A DNA stretch of 9,565 bases from Bacillota bacterium (GCA_017438085.1 JAFRWH010000295.1:1-9565); one strand, 5' to 3'. Shown: positions 1 through 5,748, counted from the first letter of the stretch. Notes: generated by a model from the letters alone, not told the origin. Numbers and translations are program-made.

Positions 1-566
1 AGATCCACCCGTCCGCTGACAGAGGTCTTTACGGGACATACGGGATTTACCTTTCTGATGCTCTGCATAAGGGCATCAAGCTGCTCTTCGCTAATCAGGT
101 CCACCTTATTGATGACCGCTAAATTGCAGTGAGCCAGCTGTCTGTCAACAGTTTCTTCGTCCTTGAGCTGCTCAGGGAAATTCACCGCATCTATAAGGCA
201 TACAACCGCCTTGAACTCATAGACATCCCCGGCAAGAGCCTTTACAGCTTCAAGTATCTCCTCTATGTTCGAGGGATCTGCAAGGCCTGAGCTTTCAACG
301 AAGACCATATCCAGATCCATCTTACCCATTTCAGCCAGAGCCTGGACAAAATTCAGCTTAAGACAGGAGCAGAAGATGGAGCCGCGGCTGATCTCTGTCA
401 TCTGTATGCCGCCCCGCTCTATTATCTCTCCATCGATATTGATTTTACCAAACTCATTCTGGATGACGCCTATCTTCCTGTTTTTGATATTTTCAAGAAG
501 ATGCAGCAGCAGGCTGGTCTTTCCGGCGCCGAGAAAGCCGGTGAGTACATATAGTTCTTTTTTCAT
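1..566 (-). CDS. G3E-family (COG0523/CobW-like) GTPase, C-terminus outside window
   Basis: A P-loop GTPase of the family that includes metal chaperones such as CobW, YeiR, HypB and UreG. The first 188 codons are in the window; the rest lies beyond the left edge. Visible motifs are Walker A GFLGAGKT (residues 10-17), ESSGLADP of the Walker B/switch region (91-98) and the guanine motif NKVD (153-156). The usual metal-binding GCxCC is replaced by GSIFCSC, leaving Cys66 and Cys68. The start is ATG at 566, with AAGG about 6 nt upstream. The gene begins 29 nt after the permease stop on the same strand, so it is probably the third gene of the ArsR-controlled operon. From this I infer a metal or metalloid role, such as delivering metal to a client or transporter. 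The metal and client cannot be told from sequence. Family assignment is firm; role is not. Confidence 0.93.
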   Translation of the reverse strand, partial: MKKELYVLTGFLGAGKTSLLLHLLENIKNRKIGVIQNEFGKINIDGEIIERGGIQMTEISRGSIFCSCLKLNFVQALAEMGKMDLDMVFVESSGLADPSNIEEILEAVKALAGDVYEFKAVVCLIDAVNFPEQLKDEETVDRQLAHCNLAVINKVDLISEEQLDALMQSIRKVNPVCPVKTSVSGRVD

Positions 567-595
567 GTTTTACCTTTCTGTCTTTTCAGTATCTA

Positions 596-1600
596 TTATA
601 TCAGAAGTCCCTGGATCGCATTGAAGAAATATCCGGTGACGATTATTCCGAGAGTACATATTATTATAAAGCTGGCAAGAAGCTTCGGCTTGACTGCTCT
701 CTTAAGCAGTACCAGCGATGGCAGGGACAAAGTTGTGACTGCCATCATAAAGCTCAGAACAACACCCAGCATAGCGCCTTTGCCGAGCAGAGCCTCCGCG
801 ATAGGTATTGTACCGAAGATATCCGCATACATGGGGACCCCAAGGACTGTAGCCATGATCACACCCAGAGGATTCCCGCCTCCGAGAGCCTTGATTATGA
901 ACTCCTGCGGGATCCAGTTGTGTATAAAAGCTCCTATGCCAACGCCTATGAGCACATATGGAAATACCCTTTTTGCGGTATCCTTAAGCTGCTCCCATGC
1001 GTATTCCAGCCTGTCCTTTACAGTCAGCTCATCTTCATCAGTCTCCAATACCGTTCCCTGCTTTACGAAATCCTCCACCTGGCTGTCCATGCCAAGCCTT
1101 TGCAGCATCGCGCCTCCGACCACGGCTATCACCAGCCCCAGGATCACATAGACTATGGCGACCTTCCATCCGAATATACTCATAAGAAGGACCAGAGAGC
1201 CGAGATCTACCATTGGAGATGATATAAGGAAAGAAAAGGTGGTGCCTACCGGCAGGCCTGCGGCTGTAAATCCCATAAACAGCGGTATGGAAGAGCATGA
1301 ACAGAAGGGAGTGACCGTGCCGAGAAGCGCAGCGATAAATCCGGCCTTTATGCCCTTGAAGCGGCCAAGTATCCTGCGGCTGCGCTCAGGAGGGAAATAG
1401 CTCTGAATGTATGAAATAACGAAGATAAGTACCCCAAGGAGTATCATTATCTTAACGGTGTCATAGATAAAGAACTGCAGACTTCCTCCAAAACGACCGG
1501 AAGTATTGACACCTGCAGCGCTCAGCAGCCGCCCGGTAAGCCTGTCCAGCCACCTCATGGCAAGTATCTCATCTGAAATAAAACTGCCTACGCTACGCAC
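596..1600 (-). CDS. ArsP_1/COG0701 family permease
   Basis: A 334-residue polytopic membrane protein of the predicted permease family that includes the organoarsenical exporter ArsP and B. subtilis YcgR. About eight hydrophobic segments can be seen, split by a charged cytoplasmic loop near residues 173-213. Family hallmarks are TPFCSCSSIP (Cys100 and Cys102, a possible thiol site for the substrate), a second half with GVPMYADIFGT, and TTLSLPS near the end. I chose the GTG at 1600 because AGGAGG (1613-1608) lies 7 nt upstream. A TTG at 1606 is too close to that site, and the ATG at 1558 has no good ribosome site. The start lies inside the arsR end, suggesting translational coupling. Export of a thiol-reactive metalloid or metal is inferred from the ArsR partner; the substrate is unknown. 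Confidence 0.9.
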   Translation of the reverse strand: MRSVGSFISDEILAMRWLDRLTGRLLSAAGVNTSGRFGGSLQFFIYDTVKIMILLGVLIFVISYIQSYFPPERSRRILGRFKGIKAGFIAALLGTVTPFCSCSSIPLFMGFTAAGLPVGTTFSFLISSPMVDLGSLVLLMSIFGWKVAIVYVILGLVIAVVGGAMLQRLGMDSQVEDFVKQGTVLETDEDELTVKDRLEYAWEQLKDTAKRVFPYVLIGVGIGAFIHNWIPQEFIIKALGGGNPLGVIMATVLGVPMYADIFGTIPIAEALLGKGAMLGVVLSFMMAVTTLSLPSLVLLKRAVKPKLLASFIIICTLGIIVTGYFFNAIQGLLI

Positions 1601-1902
1601 TCGCAATCCTCCTCAGCGTCTGCACAGAGACATACTCTTGTACACTCTTCCAGCAACATCCTGGCATTGGCTATGCCCAGGGGATCAAGGGAATAATGGA
1701 CCCACTTGCCGCTGCGCCTGCCTTTTACAACGCCTGCATCCTCCAGTATACGCATGTGGTGGGAAAGCGTTGACTGGCTCATGTTCAGTTCCTCCAGCAG
1801 CTTGCAGGCGCACTTTTCTCCGTTCTGCAGTATATGCAGTATATGCAGTCTTCCGGGATCGCAGAATGCTTTGAATACTTTTGCCTTTGCTTCATAATCC
1901 AT
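1588..1902 (-). CDS. ArsR/SmtB-family metal-responsive repressor
   Basis: A 104-residue winged-helix repressor of the ArsR/SmtB family. The recognition helix region reads LNMSQSTLSHHMRILEDAG (residues 39-57), followed by the wing GRRSGKWVHYSL (61-72). Cys31 and Cys33 in EKCAC match the type-I metalloid site ELCVC; Cys14 lies in the first helix. The C-terminus carries five more cysteines (87, 91, 93, 100, 102). The start is ATG at 1902, with GAGG 8 nt upstream. An in-frame ATG at 1938 is unlikely because the promoter predicts a transcript start near 1934, which excludes it. It heads an operon with the permease and G3E GTPase. By family rule it binds the palindrome over its own promoter and lets go on metal(loid) binding. 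Inducer is not determinable; As(III)/Sb(III), Cd or Zn are options. Confidence 0.92.
   Translation of the reverse strand: MDYEAKAKVFKAFCDPGRLHILHILQNGEKCACKLLEELNMSQSTLSHHMRILEDAGVVKGRRSGKWVHYSLDPLGIANARMLLEECTRVCLCADAEEDCECVA
1608..1613 (-). promoter_or_regulatory. Ribosome binding site of the permease, inside arsR
   Basis: A perfect AGGAGG read on the minus strand, encoding part of the Glu-Glu-Asp of the ArsR tail. It is 7 nt from the GTG at 1600, the ideal distance, and only 1 nt from the TTG at 1606. This decides the permease start and implies that ribosomes finishing arsR at 1588 overlap the start site of the permease. Confidence 0.75.
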
Positions 1903-1940
1903 AATAAAAGCCTCGTTTCTTCTGATTCTTTTCATCAAGG

Positions 1941-1968
1941 ATTATATCATCATATCGATATATGTCAA
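1941..1968 (-). promoter_or_regulatory. Consensus promoter of the arsR operon
   Basis: On the minus strand TTGACA (1968-1963) is followed after 16 nt by TATAAT (1946-1941). Both boxes match the sigma-A consensus exactly. The predicted transcript start is near 1934. The -35 box lies in the centre of the inverted repeat at 1949-1982, and one arm fills the spacer, so repressor binding would block RNA polymerase. Confidence 0.85.
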
Positions 1969-1982
1969 TATATCGATATGAT
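1949..1982. promoter_or_regulatory. Probable ArsR operator: 15-bp perfect inverted repeat
   Basis: Two 15-nt arms (1949-1963 and 1968-1982) are exact reverse complements around the 4-nt spacer GTCA. Each arm contains ATATCGATAT, itself a palindrome (1952-1961 and 1970-1979), so two identical sites lie 18 bp apart on the same strand. AT-rich ATAT...ATAT dyads are typical of ArsR/SmtB operators. Placement over the -35 box and spacer of the arsR promoter makes a repressor site very likely. Confidence 0.8.
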
Positions 1983-2010
1983 ATTTTCAACAGAGCATGT
2001 ATGTCAGATC

Positions 2011-2062
2011 ACTCAAACTTCATATAGCCTGAATTACTGTGAAGCGGCAGTGAAATTTGAGT
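2011..2062. repeat. Long imperfect inverted repeat upstream of the ferredoxin promoter
   Basis: ACTCAAACTTCA (2011-2022) can pair with TGAAATTTGAGT (2051-2062) over 12 positions with a single C/A mismatch. A short inner dyad, CTG/CAG at 2037-2039 and 2048-2050, lies between the arms. The element lies upstream of the predicted ferredoxin transcript start, so if it works it may do so as DNA, or as RNA from an unrecognised promoter. Function unknown. Confidence 0.5.
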
Positions 2063-2075
2063 TAGCCATGGCTAA
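2062..2075. promoter_or_regulatory. 14-bp perfect palindrome, candidate operator
   Basis: TTAGCCATGGCTAA is fully self-complementary and lies 15 nt upstream of the -35 box of the ferredoxin gene. It is followed by a run of six T, so a weak terminator hairpin (TTAGC stem, CATG loop) is an alternative reading, but no gene on the plus strand precedes it. A related TTAG...CTAA dyad occurs at 2135-2149. Confidence 0.45.
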
Positions 2076-2090
2076 TTTTTTGAAAAATCC

Positions 2091-2120
2091 TTGCATAAAA
2101 AAAGCCCAATCTGCTATATT
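2091..2120 (+). promoter_or_regulatory. Promoter of the ferredoxin gene
   Basis: TTGCAT (2091-2096) and TATATT (2115-2120) are separated by 18 nt. The predicted transcript start is near 2127, leaving a leader of about 60 nt. That leader contains the dyad GTTAGA/TCTAAC (2134-2139 and 2145-2150, 5-nt loop) before the ribosome site. Confidence 0.65.
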
Positions 2121-2133
2121 ACCTTTGGTATTG

Positions 2134-2150
2134 GTTAGAGCTTTTCTAAC
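2134..2150 (+). promoter_or_regulatory. Dyad in the ferredoxin 5' leader
   Basis: GTTAGA and TCTAAC form a 6-bp stem around a 5-nt loop just after the predicted transcript start. It could be a 5' stabilising hairpin in the mRNA or an operator half of a pair with 2062-2075, since both share TTAG...CTAA ends. The sequence cannot separate these. Confidence 0.4.
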
Positions 2151-2185
2151 TTGCAACTGAAACCATATATAAAGGAGAAACAAGA

Positions 2186-2356
2186 ATGGCATTTGTAATT
2201 ACTGACGCTTGCATCATGTGTGGCGCTTGCGCTGCTGAGTGCCCCGTAAGTGCTATTTCCGAAGGCGATGGCAAGTACGTTATCGACGCGAGCAGCTGCA
2301 TCAGCTGCGGAAACTGCGCAAATGTTTGCCCCGTAGGCGCACCTACTGAAGAGTAA
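2186..2356 (+). CDS. 2[4Fe-4S] ferredoxin, clostridial type
   Basis: A 56-residue electron carrier found by reading the frame directly. It has two CxxCxxCxxxCP motifs: Cys9, 12, 15, 19 and Cys38, 41, 44, 48, each followed by Pro. In 2[4Fe-4S] ferredoxins the first three cysteines of one motif plus the last of the other bind each cubane cluster. The protein is a low-potential carrier for enzymes such as pyruvate:ferredoxin oxidoreductase and hydrogenase in anaerobes; partners here are unknown. Length is typical (about 55). The start is ATG with GGAG 8 nt upstream. Isoleucine codons are only ATC/ATT, unlike neighbours rich in ATA, which suits high expression. It is monocistronic, with its own promoter and a strong terminator shared with the convergent rex gene. 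Confidence 0.97.
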   Translation: MAFVITDACIMCGACAAECPVSAISEGDGKYVIDASSCISCGNCANVCPVGAPTEE

Positions 2357-2374
2357 TCTCAGAGAAAGAAATGA

Positions 2375-2406
2375 AAAAACCGCTTCCCTTTCGGGAAGCG
2401 GTTTTT
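2375..2406. terminator. Bidirectional intrinsic terminator between ferredoxin and rex
   Basis: A 14-bp perfect stem (2375-2388 with 2393-2406) closes on a TTTC loop. It has a GC-rich core (CCGCTTCCC), a T5 run on the plus strand and a T6 run on the minus strand. It lies 18 nt after the ferredoxin stop and 13 nt after the rex stop, so it should end both convergent transcripts. Confidence 0.93.
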
Positions 2407-2419
2407 GTATCGCCTTTTT

Positions 2420-3052
2420 CTATCTGTCGCTGATATCGAAGGTCAGTATCTCCAGGAACTCGGAGATGTGAACATTCTCCACCTTTACGGATTCGGGGAG
2501 GACAAGATCTGTCACAGCAAAATTCAGAATACCTCTGACACCGCCTGCCGCCAGCTTGTCTGCCACAGTCTGCGCAGATTCCACATTTACGCACAGGGCT
2601 GCTATATCCACCTTGTGCTCTGCAAGAAAGCCTTCCATCTCAGAATCCGAGCGTATCTTTATACCGCCGACTTCGGTGCCGATAAGGCTTTCCTTTCTGT
2701 CGAACAGTCCTATCAGCTCGTAGCTCTTTTCATAGCCCTCCACATAGTTGGCCATAGCCTGACCCAGATGGCCCACGCCTACAATTATAATAGTATGTGT
2801 TTTATCAAGGCCAAGTATGCCCTCGATCTCTTTGCAGAGAGCTTCCACATTGTAGCCGTAACCCTGCTGTCCGAAGCCTCCGAAATGATTCAGGTCCTGT
2901 CTGATCTGGGATGCGGTATATCCAAGATAATCGCTGAGGCTGCCGGAACTTATCTTCTCCACGCCCTTTTCTTTAATATCGCCAAGCGCTCTGAGATACC
3001 TCGGGAGCCTTCTTTTTACCGCTACGGGAATTTTTTTATTTTCATCACGCAT
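2420..3052 (-). CDS. rex: Redox-sensing transcriptional repressor Rex
   Basis: A 210-residue NADH/NAD+ sensor. The N-terminal winged helix (about 1-80) has the family stretches IPVAVKRRLPRYLRAL (8-23) and SQIRQDLNHFGGFGQQGYGY (48-67). The Rossmann domain follows with GVGHLG (92-97), and FD (117-118) at the end of the second strand contacts the ribose. The C-terminus keeps the GILNFA and HISEFLE regions. Length matches the family (205-215). The start is ATG with GAGGT about 6 nt upstream. Rex binds operators when NAD+ dominates and leaves when NADH rises, controlling fermentation and anaerobic genes. The gene is divergent from the ABC-F gene, as part of a Firmicutes neighbourhood shared with Bacillus ydiF-rex. 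A Rex-like site lies in its own upstream region, consistent with autoregulation. Confidence 0.97.
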   Translation of the reverse strand: MRDENKKIPVAVKRRLPRYLRALGDIKEKGVEKISSGSLSDYLGYTASQIRQDLNHFGGFGQQGYGYNVEALCKEIEGILGLDKTHTIIIVGVGHLGQAMANYVEGYEKSYELIGLFDRKESLIGTEVGGIKIRSDSEMEGFLAEHKVDIAALCVNVESAQTVADKLAAGGVRGILNFAVTDLVLPESVKVENVHISEFLEILTFDISDR

Positions 3053-3092
3053 AATGCTACCTCACATACATCAAGCGTTATCTTACATTTTC

Positions 3093-3108
3093 TGTTTAAA
3101 TTTTAACA
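3093..3108. promoter_or_regulatory. Candidate Rex operator
   Basis: TGTTTAAATTTTAACA matches the core of the Firmicutes Rex site, TGTTAA-N4-TTAACA, at 11 of 12 fixed positions. It is palindromic at 14 of 16. It lies 41 nt upstream of the rex start and 65 nt upstream of the ABC-F start. AT-rich intergenic DNA gives chance matches, so this is a candidate only. Confidence 0.5.
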
Positions 3109-3172
3109 TACTTCTTCGTCTTGTTACAAGCTATTTTTTATGATAACATAGCATAGTTTAAAGAGGATCATA

Positions 3173-5062
3173 ATGAGTGTTATAACTGCATCGAAAATCT
3201 GCAAATACTATGGGATAGACGAGATCCTGAGCGAGGTCTCCTTCAATGTCAACGAGGGTGACCGTATTGGCATTGTAGGAGCCAACGGCGCAGGCAAAAG
3301 CACTCTGATAAAAATACTGGTGGGCGAGCTTGAGGCTGACGAAGGGCAGTTTTATATAGACAGGTCAAAAACTGTCGGATATCTGCAGCAGCGGGATCAC
3401 TTCCCCGACGGCGGAACTGTCATGGAAGAGATGAAACAGGCGCTGACGCCCGCTGAACAGCAGGCCTTTTTCGATCGCAATGGCTACAGCTTTGAAAGCG
3501 GCATCAAGGGCATGCTCACAAGCCTCGCATTTTCCGAGGACTATTTTGACAAGCCGGTCGGACTGTTATCAGGAGGAGAAAGGACAAGGCTTGCTCTTGC
3601 GGCGACGCTGCTGAAGCATCCGAACATACTGCTGCTGGACGAGCCTACGAACCACCTTGACATAGGCACTCTGAAATGGCTTGAGGACTACCTCAGAGGA
3701 TACAGGGGCACGATACTTGTGATATCCCACGACCGTTACTTCCTGGACAAGCTGGTAACACGCATCTTTGAGATTGAAAACACCCATCTCACCGCCTATG
3801 ATGGCAATTACACGGTCTATAAGGAGAAAAAGCAGCAGCGCTACGACGAGGATCTGAAGCACTACGAGCAGCAGATGGAGGAGATAAAGCGCCAGGAGGA
3901 GCTTATAGCCCGCTGGAAGGGCCGGGGCACAGAAAAGCTGGTCAGAAGAGCCCAGTCCAGGGAAAAGAGACTGGCTCACATAGAGCGGCCGGTTAAGCCC
4001 ACCATGCTCAGGGAGTCCCTTAAGATCAACTTCAGCGAAAAACTTCAGAGCGGCAACGATGTGCTGTACATAGAGGATATGTCCAAGAGCTTTACCGACG
4101 AAAACGGCACCAGAAAGCTGTTCGAAGGCGTTAAGATGGACATCAAGAAGGGCGACAGGATATGCCTTGTGGGCCCCAACGGCATAGGAAAGACCACGCT
4201 CCTTAAGATAATACTCGGACAGCTTGAAGCGGACAGCGGCTACATGCAGCTTGGGCAGAACGTGGTCCCGGGTTATTACGATCAGGAGCAGAGACTGCTG
4301 GATCCGGAGAACACGGTGCTGGAGGAGCTGCACAGCGCATACAGAAAGTACAACGTGCAGGATCTGAGGAATATACTCGGAAGCTTCCTGTTCCACGGAG
4401 ATGACGTATTCAAAAAGGTGGCGGATCTGGCCGGCGGAGAAAAAGCCAGGTTGTCGCTGCTCAAGCTGATGATGAGCGGAGCCAATTTCCTGCTCTTCGA
4501 TGAACCCACCAACCACCTTGACATTTCGGCCAAGGAAGTGTTCGAAGAAGCGCTGCTGGCCTTCCCCGGGACCATTCTTATAGTGTCCCATGACCGTTAC
4601 CTGCTCCAGCGCATACCTACTGCCATCTACGAGCTGGGTCCCGAAGGCATAAGCGTATTCTTAGGAGGCTACGATTACTATTCGGAGAAGAGAGAGACCG
4701 TTGGAAGCGGCCGATCCTACCTCAAGAACATGGGCGTAGCCACAAGCTACATAAACAGTGAAAAGCAGGCTGCCGCCGCAAGCGAAGAGATAAAGAAACA
4801 GCTCAGCAAGGAAGAGCGCATACGAGCCATGCAGGAGGAAAAGCAGCGCCAGACCGAAGCCCGCAGAAAAGAGCGGCAGCTTAAGGAAGCGGAGGCAAAG
4901 GTTCAGGAGCTGGAGGCGAAGGCCGCTGCTCTTGAGGAAGAACTGTGCAGGCCGGAGGTTTTCGCGGATGCAGCCAAGGCCAAGGAGCTGGCTGAAAAAC
5001 TTGGCAAAACCAAAGAAGAGCTGGATAATGCCTACGAAAAATGGATGGAACTTCAGGAATAG
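3173..5062 (+). CDS. ydiF: ABC-F family ATPase, YdiF-like
   Basis: A 629-residue soluble ATPase with two nucleotide-binding domains and no membrane segments, hence a ribosome-acting ABC-F protein rather than a transporter. Domain 1: Walker A GANGAGKS (36-43), signature LSGGE (132-136), Walker B with catalytic Glu157, and H-switch SHDRYFL (185-191). A charged helical linker (about 217-272) follows, the part that in ABC-F proteins reaches P-site tRNA; it is Lys/Arg-rich near its tip. Domain 2: GPNGIGKT (334-341), LAGGE (419-423), Glu444. An Ala/Glu/Lys-rich coiled coil fills about 533-629. The start is ATG with GAGG 6 nt upstream. Proximity to rex and the tsa operon matches Bacillus ydiF, favouring a housekeeping translation factor over antibiotic resistance. 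The exact subfamily is inferred. Confidence 0.93.
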   Translation: MSVITASKICKYYGIDEILSEVSFNVNEGDRIGIVGANGAGKSTLIKILVGELEADEGQFYIDRSKTVGYLQQRDHFPDGGTVMEEMKQALTPAEQQAFFDRNGYSFESGIKGMLTSLAFSEDYFDKPVGLLSGGERTRLALAATLLKHPNILLLDEPTNHLDIGTLKWLEDYLRGYRGTILVISHDRYFLDKLVTRIFEIENTHLTAYDGNYTVYKEKKQQRYDEDLKHYEQQMEEIKRQEELIARWKGRGTEKLVRRAQSREKRLAHIERPVKPTMLRESLKINFSEKLQSGNDVLYIEDMSKSFTDENGTRKLFEGVKMDIKKGDRICLVGPNGIGKTTLLKIILGQLEADSGYMQLGQNVVPGYYDQEQRLLDPENTVLEELHSAYRKYNVQDLRNILGSFLFHGDDVFKKVADLAGGEKARLSLLKLMMSGANFLLFDEPTNHLDISAKEVFEEALLAFPGTILIVSHDRYLLQRIPTAIYELGPEGISVFLGGYDYYSEKRETVGSGRSYLKNMGVATSYINSEKQAAAASEEIKKQLSKEERIRAMQEEKQRQTEARRKERQLKEAEAKVQELEAKAAALEEELCRPEVFADAAKAKELAEKLGKTKEELDNAYEKWMELQE

Positions 5063-5116
5063 CTGCGAAAATATACCGCTGAAGGCCTCTCTTATGGACA
5101 TGTTCACAAAAACTCC

Positions 5117-5145
5117 TTGCACATATCACAAAGCTCAATTATAAT
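5117..5145 (+). promoter_or_regulatory. Promoter of the acyl carrier protein gene
   Basis: TTGCAC (5117-5122) and a perfect TATAAT (5140-5145) are separated by the ideal 17 nt. The predicted transcript start is near 5152, giving a leader of about 39 nt. It shows that acp can be transcribed independently of the ABC-F gene ending at 5062. Confidence 0.8.
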
Positions 5146-5190
5146 CTCTCATAGTTATTTGTTTAGAATATTACCCGGAGGTAGAAATAC

Positions 5191-5421
5191 ATGGTATTAG
5201 AAAAAATTCAGGCAATCATTGCAGATCAGCTGGACGCAAATGCTGACGAGATCACCGAAGACAAGAATCTGATGAAGGATCTTGAAGCTGATTCTCTGGA
5301 TGCAGTTGAGATCATCACAGCAATCGAAGAAGAGTTCGATGTAGAGATCCCCGATGAAGTTGCTGAAGGTTTTACTACTGTAGCCAGCATCGTAGAATAT
5401 GTTGAATCTCTGATTGCATAA
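5191..5421 (+). CDS. acpP: Acyl carrier protein
   Basis: A 76-residue acidic helical protein that carries growing acyl chains on a phosphopantetheine arm. The modified serine is Ser35 in the ADSLDAVEI motif at the start of helix II, and the acidic helix that docks on Fab enzymes and AcpS follows. Length matches the family (75-80). The start is ATG with CGGAGG 9 nt upstream. Isoleucine is coded only by ATC/ATT, unlike the ATA-rich neighbours, suggesting strong expression. It stands apart from any fab genes in view, with its own promoter and terminator, so its pathway (bulk fatty acid synthesis or another acyl system) cannot be settled from context. Type II fatty acid synthesis is the default reading. 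Confidence 0.96.
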   Translation: MVLEKIQAIIADQLDANADEITEDKNLMKDLEADSLDAVEIITAIEEEFDVEIPDEVAEGFTTVASIVEYVESLIA

Positions 5422-5441
5422 TAAGACTTACAATTAAATAT

Positions 5442-5475
5442 AAAGATCCCGGAGGCATATACTCCGGGATCTTTT
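5442..5475. terminator. Bidirectional terminator between acp and the 87-codon gene
   Basis: A 13-bp perfect stem (5442-5454 with 5462-5474) encloses a 7-nt loop. It has a CCCGGAG core and is followed by TTTT on the plus strand; the minus side reads CTTTATATTT. It lies 20 nt after the acp stop and 10 nt after the stop of the convergent gene, so it probably serves both. Confidence 0.88.
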
Positions 5476-5484
5476 ATGCTGTAT

Positions 5485-5748
5485 TCACGAGGCTCTGCCC
5501 GAATAGTTTTCATCCAAAGGCATATCTGTCACGCACAAAGGCCTGAACACCAGCAGAAAATCCTCAGGTTTCACCCAGAAGACTCCGCATTCGGAGAAAT
5601 CAGGCCTGAGCGAGGGATGATCCATCACGGAAAAGCCCACCTCCCCGTCTTTGAAGAAGCGCACATAGGCAAACACATCTTCTTCAAGTTCAACAGTATT
5701 TATATAAATACAGTTCATTATCACAGTTCTTTCATCCACTACCGCCAT
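5485..5748 (-). CDS. Uncharacterised 87-residue protein
   Basis: I do not recognise a family. The frame is open with consensus expression signals: a sigma-A promoter at 5824-5796 and a terminator just past its stop. Of the possible starts, ATG at 5748 has GGAG 6 nt upstream, while ATG at 5760 and TTG at 5775 do not. The product is probably soluble: no signal peptide or membrane span, many acidic and aromatic residues, and alternating hydrophobic stretches (VFAYVRFF, VGFSVMD, FLLVFRPL) that suggest a small beta-rich fold. The run SECGVFWVKPEDF is in its middle. It is monocistronic between acp and the SLH remnant. A small accessory or regulatory protein is possible, but there is no functional evidence. 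Confidence 0.7.
   Translation of the reverse strand: MAVVDERTVIMNCIYINTVELEEDVFAYVRFFKDGEVGFSVMDHPSLRPDFSECGVFWVKPEDFLLVFRPLCVTDMPLDENYSGRAS

Noticed and set aside
1829..1852. 9-bp tandem repeat (CTGCATATA, read on the minus strand) in arsR
   Set aside because: It encodes Leu-His-Ile-Leu-His-Ile-Leu, which fits the normal helix length of ArsR proteins, so there is no expansion.
1588..1938. ArsR start at the upstream ATG (1938)
   Set aside because: The consensus -10 box at 1946-1941 predicts transcription from about 1934, downstream of that ATG, and it has no ribosome site. The ATG at 1902 has one and gives the usual N-terminus.
3121..3149. Promoter for the ABC-F gene (TTGTTA-N17-TAACAT)
   Set aside because: The -10 box matches at only four of six positions in AT-rich DNA with several equal alternatives, too weak to annotate.
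3569..4591. A 340-codon open frame antisense to the ABC-F gene
   Set aside because: It lies wholly opposite a clearly conserved ABC-F coding sequence, its translation shows no family motifs, and it arises from codon bias of the sense strand.
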